Assembly: GCF_022538055.1 (NCBI RefSeq) | Contig: NZ_JAKZAM010000001.1 | Coordinates: 1 to 64,000 of the forward strand | Source of the DNA: Cognataquiflexum nitidum | GTDB taxonomy: Bacteria > Bacteroidota > Bacteroidia > Cytophagales > Cyclobacteriaceae | Reading direction: 5' to 3' | DNA: 64,000 bases | Part shown: piece by piece, positions 16,777 to 25,832 of the stretch | How the letters are laid out: each line of letters starts with the position of its first letter | How positions within the stretch are numbered: position 1 is the stretch's first letter | Notes under the pieces: model-generated | Databases searched by the model: none | Told to the model about the DNA's origin: nothing | What the model saw: only the letters and a program-made list of their open reading frames with translations | Translations under genes and position numbers: made by a program

Positions 16777-17745
16777 ATGCTCATTAGACCGAGAAGAAAC
16801 AGAAAATCCCAAGGGATTCGCAATATGGTGGAGGAAACAAGACTTTCTGTCAAAGACTTTATTTTTCCGATGTTCCTGATTGATGGAATCAACCAAAAGA
16901 TTGAAGTAAGCTCTATGCCGGGGATTTATAGGTATTCTTTGGACCTGATGTTGCAAGAAATAGAAGTATGTATGAAGCTTGGCATCATGGCATTTGATAT
17001 TTTCCCTGCCTATCCTGATAGCAAAAAAGACAGGTTCGCTACTGAAAGTCACAATCCTGAGACATTTTACCTCAAAGCAATCTACAAAATCAAGAGTTCA
17101 TTCCCTGAGGCAGTGGTCATGACGGACGTGGCAATGGATCCTTACAGTTCGGATGGTCATGATGGGCTTGTAGAAAATGGAAAGATTTTGAATGACGAGA
17201 CATTGGAGATTTTGGGCAAAATGTCTTTGGCGCAGGCACAGGCGGGAGCGGATATACTCGGACCATCGGATATGATGGATGGGAGAGTAGGGTATATAAG
17301 GTCGATTTTGGATAAAAATGGCTATAAAGACGTCTCCATTATGTCCTACACTGCCAAATATGCTTCGGCTTTTTATGGTCCATTTAGAGATGCGTTGGAT
17401 TCAGCACCCAAAATGGGAGATAAAAAGACTTATCAAATGGATCCTGCCAATTACCGGGAAGCATTGATAGAAGCGGAATTGGATACAGCCGAAGGGGCAG
17501 ATTTCTTGATGGTCAAGCCCGCTTTGGCTTATTTGGATATCATCAGATTGCTCAAAGACAATTCAAACCTGCCCATTGCTGCCTACAATGTCAGCGGCGA
17601 GTATGCGATGGTCAAGGCTGCCGCTCAAAAAGGCTGGCTTGATGGAGAAAGGGCCATGTTGGAATCGTTATTGAGTATCAAAAGGGCAGGTGCCAACGTT
17701 ATTTTAAGCTATTTTGCAAAGGAGTACGCATTACTTAATAGTTAG
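16777..17745 (+). CDS. hemB: Porphobilinogen synthase (delta-aminolevulinic acid dehydratase)
   Basis: This 322-residue enzyme condenses two 5-aminolevulinate molecules to porphobilinogen in heme synthesis. The Schiff-base lysines are Lys194 (SYTAKYASAFYGPFRDA) and Lys247 (MVKPALAYLD). The metal-binding loop reads DVAMDPYSSDGHDG (117-130): the three zinc-ligand cysteines of the animal/E. coli type are replaced by Ala/Asp, so this is the aspartate-rich, magnesium/zinc-independent type. The N-terminus MLIRPRRNRKSQGIRNMVEE is typical. It appears monocistronic or joined to the HAD gene. Confidence 0.96.
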   Translation: MLIRPRRNRKSQGIRNMVEETRLSVKDFIFPMFLIDGINQKIEVSSMPGIYRYSLDLMLQEIEVCMKLGIMAFDIFPAYPDSKKDRFATESHNPETFYLKAIYKIKSSFPEAVVMTDVAMDPYSSDGHDGLVENGKILNDETLEILGKMSLAQAQAGADILGPSDMMDGRVGYIRSILDKNGYKDVSIMSYTAKYASAFYGPFRDALDSAPKMGDKKTYQMDPANYREALIEAELDTAEGADFLMVKPALAYLDIIRLLKDNSNLPIAAYNVSGEYAMVKAAAQKGWLDGERAMLESLLSIKRAGANVILSYFAKEYALLNS

Positions 17746-17846
17746 GTGATTTTATCTTTTGAGATCAAAACAGGATTATGAAGTCTTTTGAGGAAGAAAA
17801 GAGGGGAAATCATTTTTGAAGATTCTGATTGGGTTTTTAAGGTGCC

Positions 17847-18221
17847 TTAAAGTTCCTCTTCCCTTTCAAGCATCAGGATGGAATGCTGTGGCACAATGAA
17901 GTATTTTTCCCCTTCATAGATAACTTCAAAGGCACCGTTTAAAAGGAATATTGCCAAGTCCCCTTCCTTAGCTTGAAGTGGGACATACCTGATTTTTTCT
18001 TCTGCCTCCATCCAAGGCTCGCGGTCCTCTGCCGGCATAGGAATGGGATAACCGGGACCTGTTTTGATGATGAAGCCTTGCTGCACTTTTTCTTTTTCCT
18101 GAACTCCCGGAGGAAGGTAAAGTCCTGTGGCGGTTCTTTCATCGGCTTTTCTGAGTTTGATCAAAACCCTGTCACCTACTATGATGAGTTTTTTAAGTTT
18201 ATTATCTGGCGTGAGTTGCAT
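17847..18221 (-). CDS. GroES-like co-chaperonin domain protein
   Basis: A 124-residue protein with the Cpn10 fold signature IIVGDRVLIKLRKADERTATGLYLP and a C-terminal KYFIVPQHSILML. It is longer than the usual 95-residue GroES and has an insert around PIPMPAEDREPWMEAEE, where the mobile loop/roof part would be. There is no groEL next to it. It is therefore probably the second, divergent GroES-family protein seen in Bacteroidetes, of unknown partner. dnaK follows about 190 bp away on the same strand but upstream in transcription order, so a joint transcript dnaK then this gene is possible. Confidence 0.8.
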   Translation of the reverse strand: MQLTPDNKLKKLIIVGDRVLIKLRKADERTATGLYLPPGVQEKEKVQQGFIIKTGPGYPIPMPAEDREPWMEAEEKIRYVPLQAKEGDLAIFLLNGAFEVIYEGEKYFIVPQHSILMLEREEEL

Positions 18222-18407
18222 AGGGGAGATTTGAGACTGGAGATTTGAGAATTAGAAGCGAGAAGCGAGATATGAGACTGGGGATTTTAGTAGTCCTGAT
18301 GAAAGACGATGGGTTTTTCAATTTCGCATCTAGGGTCTTTTTCCGCTAAATAACAACGGCATCCATACTTTCATACAGATGCCGTCGCATATTAGGTTAA
18401 TTCAAAA

Positions 18408-20327
18408 TTATTTTTTGTCTTCAGACACTTCTTCATAATCTACGTCTGATACACCATCACCGGTATTAGATGAACCTGCGCCTGCATTGACATCAGGTCC
18501 TGGTTGGGCACCTTCACCTTGGGTGGCATTATATATTTCCTGAGAAGCTGCTTCCCAAGCTTTGTTCAATGCTTCAGAAGCGGACTCTATGCTTGTAACA
18601 TCTTTTGAAGCATGAGCGGATTTTAATCCCTCCAAAGCAGCGGTAATGTTGGCTTTGTTACCATCTGAAAGTTTGTCACCATATTCTTTCAGTTGCTTTT
18701 CTGTCTGGAAAATCTGACTGTCAGCTTGGTTCAATTTTTCGATTTTTTCTTTTTCAGCTTTATCAGTTGCAGCGTTTGCTTCAGCTTCGCGCTTCATTCT
18801 TTCGATATCATCCTGCGACAAACCGGAGGAAGCCTCGATCTTGATTTTCTGCTCTTTGCCTGTTCCTTTATCTTTTGCAGACACATTGAGGATACCGTTG
18901 GCATCGATGTCAAATGTCACTTCAATCTGCGGAACACCTCTTGGGGCAGGTGGGATATCACTCAATTGGAATCTTCCGATGGACCTGTTGTCTTTAGCCA
19001 AAGCTCTTTCTCCCTGCAATACATGAATATCAACGGCAGGCTGACTGTCAGCTGCAGTGGAAAATACCTCTGATTTTTTGGTTGGGATAGTGGTGTTAGA
19101 TTCGATCAGTTTGGTAAATACACCACCCATGGTCTCGATTCCCAAAGAAAGCGGAGTCACATCGAGCAACAACACATCTTTCACCTCCCCTGTCAAAACA
19201 CCGCCTTGGATAGCAGCACCGATGGCCACAACTTCGTCAGGATTGACACCTTTGGAAGGTTTCTTGCCAAAGAACTTCTCTACTTCTTCCTGTATTTTTG
19301 GAATTCTTGTAGAACCACCGACTAGAATTACCTCATCTATATCTGATGGCTGCATGCCTGCATCAGCAAGAGCTTTTTTACAAGGTTCCATGGATCTTCT
19401 TACCAAGTCAGCAGAAAGCTGTTCAAATTTTGCTCTGCTCAAAGTTCTTACCAAGTGCTTTGGACCTGTTTGGGTAGCAGTAATATATGGCAGGTTGATT
19501 TCTGTGGATGCGGAACTTGAAAGTTCGATTTTTGCTTTTTCAGCTGCCTCTTTCAATCTTTGAAGAGCCATTGGATCATTTCTCAGGTCGATCTGCTCTT
19601 CAGAAAGGAATTCTTCGGCAAGCCAATTGATAATCTTTTGGTCAAAATCATCACCGCCTAAGTGTACGTCACCATTGGTAGACTTTACTTCGAATACGCC
19701 ATCACCTAATTCAAGGACTGAAATATCAAATGTACCACCGCCAAGGTCATACACTGCGATTTTCATATCTTGGTTTTTCTTGTCCATACCGTATGCCAAT
19801 GCGGCAGCAGTAGGTTCGTTGATGATTCTTTTGACTTCAAGACCTGCAATCTGTCCGGCTTCTTTGGTCGCCTGACGCTCTGCATCATTGAAGTAAGCTG
19901 GTACAGTGATGACAGCTTCAGTGACAGTTTGTCCTAAGAAATCTTCAGCAGTACTCTTCATTTTCTGAAGAATCATGGCGGACAGTTCCTGTGGTGTGTA
20001 AGACCTATCTCCGATTTTAACCACGACGGTGTCATTTGCGCCTTTTTCTACTTTGTAAGATGCGTGTTTTTTCTCTTCAGATACTTCCGAGAATTTTTTG
20101 CCCATAAACCTTTTCACAGAGGAAATGGTGTTGGAGGGGTTGGTAATGGCTTGACGTTTTGCAGGGTCACCTACTTTTCTTTCTCCGTTTCCATTGTCTA
20201 GGAAGGCCACGATGGATGGTGTAGTTCTTCTTCCTTCGCTGTTTTGGATGACCACTGGCTCGTTACCTTCCATTACGGCAACGCAGGAGTTGGTGGTACC
20301 CAAGTCTATACCTATGATTTTTCCCAT
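18408..20327 (-). CDS. dnaK: Molecular chaperone DnaK (Hsp70)
   Basis: 639 residues from the ATG at 20327 ([20 protein letters not shown]); the open frame upstream to 20405 is not family sequence. Phosphate-binding motifs [10 protein letters not shown] and [14 protein letters not shown] and the adenosine motif [13 protein letters not shown] are intact, and the linker [14 protein letters not shown] precedes the substrate-binding domain. The C-terminus ends [12 protein letters not shown], a usual Bacteroidetes tail. The chaperone works with DnaJ and GrpE, neither encoded here. A TGTCA-N3-TGACA palindrome at 20415 lies 88 nt upstream of the start and may take part in heat-shock control. Confidence 0.98.
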   Translation of the reverse strand: MGKIIGIDLGTTNSCVAVMEGNEPVVIQNSEGRRTTPSIVAFLDNGNGERKVGDPAKRQAITNPSNTISSVKRFMGKKFSEVSEEKKHASYKVEKGANDTVVVKIGDRSYTPQELSAMILQKMKSTAEDFLGQTVTEAVITVPAYFNDAERQATKEAGQIAGLEVKRIINEPTAAALAYGMDKKNQDMKIAVYDLGGGTFDISVLELGDGVFEVKSTNGDVHLGGDDFDQKIINWLAEEFLSEEQIDLRNDPMALQRLKEAAEKAKIELSSSASTEINLPYITATQTGPKHLVRTLSRAKFEQLSADLVRRSMEPCKKALADAGMQPSDIDEVILVGGSTRIPKIQEEVEKFFGKKPSKGVNPDEVVAIGAAIQGGVLTGEVKDVLLLDVTPLSLGIETMGGVFTKLIESNTTIPTKKSEVFSTAADSQPAVDIHVLQGERALAKDNRSIGRFQLSDIPPAPRGVPQIEVTFDIDANGILNVSAKDKGTGKEQKIKIEASSGLSQDDIERMKREAEANAATDKAEKEKIEKLNQADSQIFQTEKQLKEYGDKLSDGNKANITAALEGLKSAHASKDVTSIESASEALNKAWEAASQEIYNATQGEGAQPGPDVNAGAGSSNTGDGVSDVDYEEVSEDKK

Positions 20328-20414
20328 GATTTTATATTTTCTGTTATTGATTACGACTTTGATTCGAAAGCTATTAGACAACTCATGTGCCAATCCGGAA
20401 TTCACTATTTATTG

Positions 20415-20427
20415 TGTCAGTTTGACA
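20415..20427 (-). promoter_or_regulatory. TGTCA-N3-TGACA palindrome upstream of dnaK
   Basis: A perfect 5-bp inverted repeat with a 3-nt spacer lies in the dnaK upstream region, and a second TGTCA-like word is adjacent. It may be an operator or part of a stress promoter. No -7 box of the usual form was found near it. Confidence 0.35.
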
Positions 20428-20691
20428 GACTAAATGACAATAGGTTAGTAAAAAAATTACGTCACACTTAAAATATTTCATGGAAATGGCAGACTTCGGC
20501 TGTTTACTTTGGGTCTGTGAGATTGCGAATCGCTTTTGGTGGCTTATTTGAAAATCGATTTTAAGAAAAGGAGAAATGTAAGGTCGGCAAAAATTGGATG
20601 CACCCCTATTCATCTGGAGTGGGTGGATGTTCAATAGGGAGATAGCTTTTAGAAAATTTGTGATGGGGTGATTTTAAGGCAGGTATCCTTT
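20428..20691. other. Non-coding region between dnaK and the barrel gene
   Basis: No supported gene. A short ORF on the minus strand (20383-20634) overlaps the dnaK upstream region but has no family features and unusual composition. The dnaK promoter should lie at the left end. Confidence 0.5.
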
Positions 20692-20720
20692 TAAAAAAAA
20701 AGGCCGGTAAAAGACCGGCC
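20692..20720 (-). terminator. Intrinsic terminator for the 20734-21483 gene
   Basis: Read on the minus strand, GGCCGGT-CTTTT-ACCGGCC is followed by nine T. It lies 13 nt after the stop codon. Confidence 0.9.
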
Positions 20721-20733
20721 CTGTTGTCGTGTG

Positions 20734-21483
20734 TTAGAAGCTAAAACCTGTAGTCAGCTTGAAGAATGAATCGTTTCCTTCAACCAAATCGGTACCAAAC
20801 GAAAATCTTGCAAAAGGTCCGCCGGTTGGTTTTGTAAATTGGATGTAGGGACCTAACCATTGATAGACATCAGTGGAGGTTTCGACATTGGATCCGCCGG
20901 TATTGATCAGGTGTTCATAATGTGCACCCAAGGAGAAAAACGGAGAAACCTTGTATCCATAATTCACCCAATAGTGGAGATAAGATAAAGTAGTGCCGGT
21001 AGAGGGTGCTTCATTCCTCAGCGGTGCATACAAACCTGCATAGATTTGTCCTTCAGTTTTGGTTTTGTTTAAATTGACAGTCAGGTTCGGAACGATACCA
21101 TCGCCCAATCTTCCGCTGCCTGCTGCACCTGAAGACAAGAGGTTACCTCCAAGAATACCGATTTGAGGATTTACTGCAATTCCTTCAGCCACTTTAAAAT
21201 TGAAACCGACTCCAAATTCGGTCCAGTTTCCCCATGCTGCTCCCGTACCACCGGACCATAGGATTCCATAAAATGTAAAGTCAGTTTTTTCACTGATACT
21301 GTATCCCCCCTGAAAGACGGGATAAAATCCGAAAAACTGATCGGAATTCAAGGTGACGTTAAAGGTGAAGTCGTCTGCTTCTTCTTCTTCTTCCTGCGCC
21401 ATTACGCTTGTCATAGATAGTACCATAAGCATCATGCCAAGTACTGTTCCTCCTTTAAGGAGATTTGTAAAGTTGTTTTTCAT
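20734..21483 (-). CDS. Outer-membrane barrel protein, DUF6733-like
   Basis: A 249-residue protein with a signal peptide (to SVMAQ near residue 30) followed by an acidic stretch EEEEEADD. The mature protein has strand-like segments such as NSDQFFGFYPVFQGGYSIS, TFYGILWSGG, VAEGIAVNPQIGILGGNLLSSG and a C-terminal FFKLTTGFSF. These resemble the DUF6733 barrel proteins of marine and soil Bacteroidetes (recalled, not searched). The role is unknown; many such proteins are abundant porin-like proteins. It has its own strong terminator. Confidence 0.65.
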   Translation of the reverse strand: MKNNFTNLLKGGTVLGMMLMVLSMTSVMAQEEEEEADDFTFNVTLNSDQFFGFYPVFQGGYSISEKTDFTFYGILWSGGTGAAWGNWTEFGVGFNFKVAEGIAVNPQIGILGGNLLSSGAAGSGRLGDGIVPNLTVNLNKTKTEGQIYAGLYAPLRNEAPSTGTTLSYLHYWVNYGYKVSPFFSLGAHYEHLINTGGSNVETSTDVYQWLGPYIQFTKPTGGPFARFSFGTDLVEGNDSFFKLTTGFSF

Positions 21484-21991
21484 AGGTTTAATAGGTTTTG
21501 GTATTGATTAGGTTGTTTTTTTGACCATATTTTTATAAATGAGCTTATAAAATATAAATCATGGGCACTAAATTACCCATGAATTTTAAAAATGCAATAA
21601 AAATGTCATTTATATGTTAAAAAAATAACCAAATATTTTTAGATTATCATTTTTACAACAAATCCATCTGTTAATTTGATAGAACATAATTGGATTTTAT
21701 TGCCTTTAATGGACCTTCTGAGTTTAATTTGAGCCTTTGGGTGCTTTACCAACCTACAGAGGAAAAAGAAATAATTACTTACAATAAAATGGTGTTCAAC
21801 ATGGATTCTTTCTTGAATTCTTAAAATGCGGTTCTCCTGCGATGGGTATAAAGCTTAATAAAACAGGATTTATAAAAAATACCCGGTTTGAATAGGAGAA
21901 GCAATCAATAAATATGACGAACTGAAAAATTTTATGAAAAAACTGGCAAAATGGGTTTCAGCCATTCAACAAAATCTACCAAAAGAAAAAT
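21484..21991. other. AT-rich non-coding region
   Basis: No supported gene. CATGGG (21560-21565) and CCCATG (21576-21581) form a hairpin or operator in the leader of the 20734-21483 gene. An ORF at 21934-22281 on the plus strand is a shadow of the DUF4249 gene. Confidence 0.5.
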
Positions 21992-23071
21992 TTAATCAAA
22001 CTTCCACCAGTCAGGGGCATTGTTTGTCCACCTTCTCCCTTGTGCCCTGGCATCGCAGCTTTTACATTCTGATGCATAGGAGTCGTCAGGCTTATTGGGA
22101 AAAAATTGACAAGGATCAACCAAATAAAAGGGGACATCTGCCCGGGTGGTATAAATCCTGGTCACTTTGGTTTTGGCAACTTCAAAGTATCCAAGGACAG
22201 TTTCATTGGGGTCTTCCACATTGGCGATGTTTCCAAAGACCGGCGCAGGCGGGATATCAAAAAGAGAGCCTTGGTTGTTGATGACGATTTTTATTTTTTC
22301 CCAATATTCATAGGCCTCCCTATTGATGCTGAGTTGCTTGACACTGACAAAAAACGGATACAAAAAGGAATTGTCCACTTTTCTTTTTGCAAGAACAAGT
22401 TTAGTCCTTCGGGTGCTTGTTCCCGATCCGTCAAATAAATTGAGTCGGTTGGGTTCGATGACATCTGAGATAAAGCATGGTGGTGGAACTGGAGGTGGAA
22501 ATCCTGTCCCGGGAAGGTACACCAATGGCCATATGTAGGTTTCTTCGACTGTCCATCTCAGGTATATGGGATCTTGAGTAGTTGGCAGCATGGTCTCTGA
22601 ATAAACTGTGAATACAGATTCAGGTGCTTCAGTACGAAAAGGTTCTTTTACAAAATCAAAACTCAGTTGATCTTCCGCCTGCAATTCTGGGACTTTTTCC
22701 AATTTTGATCGATATAAGTTGTCTCCCAAGGTTACTTCAATGGCATATCTTTCTCCTTCATTGGCTTTTATTCCAAAGATTTCATAATCTCCATTTCCTA
22801 CGGAATTATATCTAGCAACTCTCTCCTCTCTGGAATTCAATAAATAAACCTGTGCATTTGGAATACCCTTTGGGGCCAAACCTGTCGCAGTCGTCTGACT
22901 TACATTTACAACCTGCCTTTCGTTGATGTCGGTAAACAAACCATAGATTACTAATTGGCCCTCCTTTGTTTCTCCTACAAAATCAAGCTTGTCAATACAA
23001 GAAACAGGAAGCACCAAGTATAAGAGGAATACCAAAAGGAATCGGATTGATATGTGATGATTCTTGATCAT
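21992..23071 (-). CDS. DUF4249 lipoprotein, partner of the TonB receptor
   Basis: A 359-residue lipoprotein: signal LLYLVLPVSCIDKLDF with the lipid Cys near residue 25. It carries the DUF4249 pattern: GQLVIYGLFTDINERQVVNVSQT, then a carboxypeptidase-regulatory-like segment (GIPNAQVYLLNSREERVARY), then RYAIEVTLGDNLYRSKLEKVP. A C-terminal Cys pair (ASECKSCDARAQGRRWTNN) is typical. DUF4249 proteins are coded next to TonB receptors and are thought to be surface-exposed binding partners. The start overlaps the receptor stop by 4 nt, so translation is coupled. The ligand is unknown. Confidence 0.88.
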   Translation of the reverse strand: MIKNHHISIRFLLVFLLYLVLPVSCIDKLDFVGETKEGQLVIYGLFTDINERQVVNVSQTTATGLAPKGIPNAQVYLLNSREERVARYNSVGNGDYEIFGIKANEGERYAIEVTLGDNLYRSKLEKVPELQAEDQLSFDFVKEPFRTEAPESVFTVYSETMLPTTQDPIYLRWTVEETYIWPLVYLPGTGFPPPVPPPCFISDVIEPNRLNLFDGSGTSTRRTKLVLAKRKVDNSFLYPFFVSVKQLSINREAYEYWEKIKIVINNQGSLFDIPPAPVFGNIANVEDPNETVLGYFEVAKTKVTRIYTTRADVPFYLVDPCQFFPNKPDDSYASECKSCDARAQGRRWTNNAPDWWKFD

Positions 23072-25548
23072 TTTCCAAAAGCAACAGTGTAGGTAAAAGA
23101 TGGGAAAGCCGATCCCAAAATCGAAATCTGATAAGGTACCAATCGTGGAGTTCTACCCTCCCGTTGGAAGAAAACCGAATAGGCATTTCTCCTTCCGGTA
23201 AGGTTATAGACGCTAAAATTGATTTTGTCGTCCCACTTTCTCACAAAGCCATTGGTCAGGTAGGAGAGGTCAATTCTGAAATAATTTGGAATCCTGAATT
23301 CATTCCTGTTACCAAAATTCGGCACAAAGATTCCTCCAACCACATAATTAGACGAAAGTCCCGTTACAGGTCTGCCAGATGAAAAATTGACATTGGTGTT
23401 GAAAGTCCGTCCTCTTCCGATATGGAAATTGGTGACGAGGGAGATGTTGTGCGGTTTGTCAAAATTGGTCGCGAACCAATTTCCCTGATTTACCTGAATC
23501 TCCGGAAACTCGGAGGTGGTCCTTATAAGCGAACGGCTAAAGGTATAGGCAAGCCAACCGGTGATGCCGCCGCTGTTTTTTTGGATCAAAAGTTCGGCAC
23601 CATAGGCAAGTCCTTCCCCTTGGATCAATTCGGTTTCAATGTGTGGGTTTACAAAAAGATCTGCAAAATCCCTGTATTCCAATTGGTTGGCGGTAGTTCG
23701 GTAAAATCCTTCCAACGAGGTGGACCATTCATCTTCTTTGAAATTTCTGAAAAATCCCAGGGAAGCATTGTGGGATCTTTGTGGCTTGATGTAGGTCGTG
23801 CTCAATTGCCACAGGTCAATGGGAGTGGGGCCTGTAGCATTGGAGATGGTCTGGAGATATTGGTTCATCACAGAATAGCCACCTTTGATAGAATTGACTT
23901 TATCAAAAGTCCACCTGAATGAAAACCTTGGCTCAAAGCCATTGTATCTGACGACTTTTCCGCTTTCCATGAAATCAACACCAATGATGCTTAATCTGGT
24001 ATTTGGAACACCTTCTTCATACCTAAAGATCGAATCTGGTCCCTGTTGTATATAATTGGAATACCTTATTCCACCTGAAAATGATAGACTTTCTGTCGGA
24101 TTCCAATCAGCTGAGATAAAAGGGGCATATTCCATCCCTCTTTCTTTCCGGATAGTTTCGGGTAAAATTCCTGATTCTGAAGTCAGGGCTATCAGGGACT
24201 CAGGCCTCATTTGATATTGGATGGCCTCTGCTCCAAAGTTGATGTCGACCTTATCCAAAGTCCAAAGTCCTGTAATTTTCCCTTGAAAATAGTACAGGCC
24301 ATTTTCAATCTTGGATGGATCTACTTCTGAAGGTTCAAAAAAGGTATTGTTGAATGAACCATATGCCACCATACCTACTAAAGACAAGTCGTCTGTCAAC
24401 AAATTGCGGCTTGTAAGGGAACCTACAAGGTTATTCCAATCAAATCCAAATTGATTAGAGAACCTGAAAAAGTCACCGGTATTCAGGAGATTAAAATCAA
24501 GGTTATTTTTTTCAGTAAACTGATGGTTGATGCCCAAATAAATATCGTGAAAGTTTATTTTACTGTTTTGTACATCCACTTCATTCGCTCTGTCCAAAAG
24601 CCAATTGGCATTGGATAGCCTGGATGCAAAAATCATGGAGGTCTTTTCGGGGACGATCGGACCTTCTATCAGTAATTTATTTACTGCAGTTCCCAATGAT
24701 CCACTTCCTTTCCAGGTTTCTTTGTCTCCTTTCCGCATTTCTATGTTCAGGGCAGAGGAACTCCGTCCACCAAAATAACTCGGTACGGCACCTTTATATA
24801 AAGTGAAATTTTGGAGTGCATCACCGTTAAAGGAAGACAAAAAACCCAAGGCGTGACTGTTGCTCAATACTATGGTTTCATTCATCATTATGAGGTTTTG
24901 GTCTGCCTGACCGCCACGGATATTCATTCCTGCCGAACCTTCCCCGACCGATGTCACGCCGGGCATGGATTGGAGGACATTGAAAACATCCGGTTCCCCC
25001 ATAAAAGCCGGCACAAGTTTGATGTCATTGATGTCCATTTTGGTCACCCCTGTGATTGGACTGCGGATATTCCTGTCCCTTTCATCCGCTTCGACTGTAA
25101 ATGCCTCCAGCTCAAAATCGAGGTTGACAAGTCCCACATCCAATATTCCATCTCCGTAAAGTTGGACCAGGTAATGCACCGGTCTTTTTCCAAATTGACG
25201 GAACACTATGCGGTGCCTGCCTGAATCCAATGAAAGGATGTATTGGCCGTTTTTGTCGGTATTGTTGCCTGTAAAAAAACCATCAATATGGACAGAGACA
25301 CCCGCAAGGTTTTCATTGGTTTCTAAGTGAGTTACTTTTCCTGTTAAAAAATATTGTGCTCTTTTTGGGAAATCCTGCTGCTCAAATCTGATTTCTGTAA
25401 AGACTGTCTGCGCAAGTAGATTTGGGATTCCTACAGCCGCAAGAATCAAAAAGGTCAGCCCACAGAAAACAACTTTATTTAGGTTTCTCTTTATTCGCTG
25501 TTTTCCAACTGTTTGAGATGAAAAAAAAATTTGGTCTTTTAATGACAC
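23068..25548 (-). CDS. TonB-dependent receptor with N-terminal carboxypeptidase-like domain
   Basis: This 826-residue outer-membrane receptor starts at a GTG (25548); no in-frame ATG precedes the signal region (GLTFLILAAVGIPNLLAQ). A carboxypeptidase-regulatory domain (LTGKVTHLETNENLAGVSVH) is followed by the plug (FMGEPDVFNVLQSMPGVTSVGEGSAGMNIRGGQ..LIMMNETIV) and a barrel ending FPSFTYTVAFGK with terminal aromatic/charged residues. It lacks an STN domain. It is translationally coupled to the DUF4249 lipoprotein. The transported molecule cannot be told from sequence. A run of nine T lies inside codons 7-10. Confidence 0.9.
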   Translation of the reverse strand: MSLKDQIFFSSQTVGKQRIKRNLNKVVFCGLTFLILAAVGIPNLLAQTVFTEIRFEQQDFPKRAQYFLTGKVTHLETNENLAGVSVHIDGFFTGNNTDKNGQYILSLDSGRHRIVFRQFGKRPVHYLVQLYGDGILDVGLVNLDFELEAFTVEADERDRNIRSPITGVTKMDINDIKLVPAFMGEPDVFNVLQSMPGVTSVGEGSAGMNIRGGQADQNLIMMNETIVLSNSHALGFLSSFNGDALQNFTLYKGAVPSYFGGRSSSALNIEMRKGDKETWKGSGSLGTAVNKLLIEGPIVPEKTSMIFASRLSNANWLLDRANEVDVQNSKINFHDIYLGINHQFTEKNNLDFNLLNTGDFFRFSNQFGFDWNNLVGSLTSRNLLTDDLSLVGMVAYGSFNNTFFEPSEVDPSKIENGLYYFQGKITGLWTLDKVDINFGAEAIQYQMRPESLIALTSESGILPETIRKERGMEYAPFISADWNPTESLSFSGGIRYSNYIQQGPDSIFRYEEGVPNTRLSIIGVDFMESGKVVRYNGFEPRFSFRWTFDKVNSIKGGYSVMNQYLQTISNATGPTPIDLWQLSTTYIKPQRSHNASLGFFRNFKEDEWSTSLEGFYRTTANQLEYRDFADLFVNPHIETELIQGEGLAYGAELLIQKNSGGITGWLAYTFSRSLIRTTSEFPEIQVNQGNWFATNFDKPHNISLVTNFHIGRGRTFNTNVNFSSGRPVTGLSSNYVVGGIFVPNFGNRNEFRIPNYFRIDLSYLTNGFVRKWDDKINFSVYNLTGRRNAYSVFFQREGRTPRLVPYQISILGSAFPSFTYTVAFGK

Positions 25549-25832
25549 TTTTTTGTTTTTACAGGGTTGACAGGTCTGTAAATTTATTCTTTTATTTCAC
25601 CTTTTTGTGATAAATCATGATTTTTCATTTGGCATACTTTGCTGCATTTATTTAAGAAGGGTGAGATGCGCCTAATTCGATTATGAATATGCTTCAATAT
25701 CTACAGTAGGGTTTTGACAAATTAAACTTTTCTTGTGGGGATATTATGGTTTTTTTTATCTTAGAGTTTCTTCTTTTGGGTACCAAAAAATTCAGTAAAG
25801 TGACAAAAGATTCTGTTAGGCCATTAAGATTG
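25549..25832. other. Divergent intergenic region
   Basis: No gene is supported. The segment 25715-25772 resembles 28708-28770, upstream of the second paralogue, so the duplication that made the two genes included the leader. The open frame from 25746 to 25833 has no family similarity. Confidence 0.6.

Noticed and set aside
18222..18290. GAGAAGCGAGA-type low-complexity sequence after the GroES-like gene start, also near 10890
   Set aside because: Short degenerate words without clear boundaries; too weak for a repeat annotation.
18356..18385. ACGGCATC/GATGCCGT hairpin after dnaK as terminator
   Set aside because: No T-run follows on the minus strand; could be a weak structure only.
20383..20634. 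83-residue minus-strand ORF upstream of dnaK
   Set aside because: Covers the dnaK leader and has no family signature or signal peptide.
21934..22281. ORF of 115 residues on the plus strand
   Set aside because: Mostly antisense to the DUF4249 gene, no recognisable features.
25522..25530. Homopolymer run in the TonB receptor start as a phase-variation tract
   Set aside because: No alternative ATG or reading frame is available that a shift would switch on; retained only as a remark in the gene entry.
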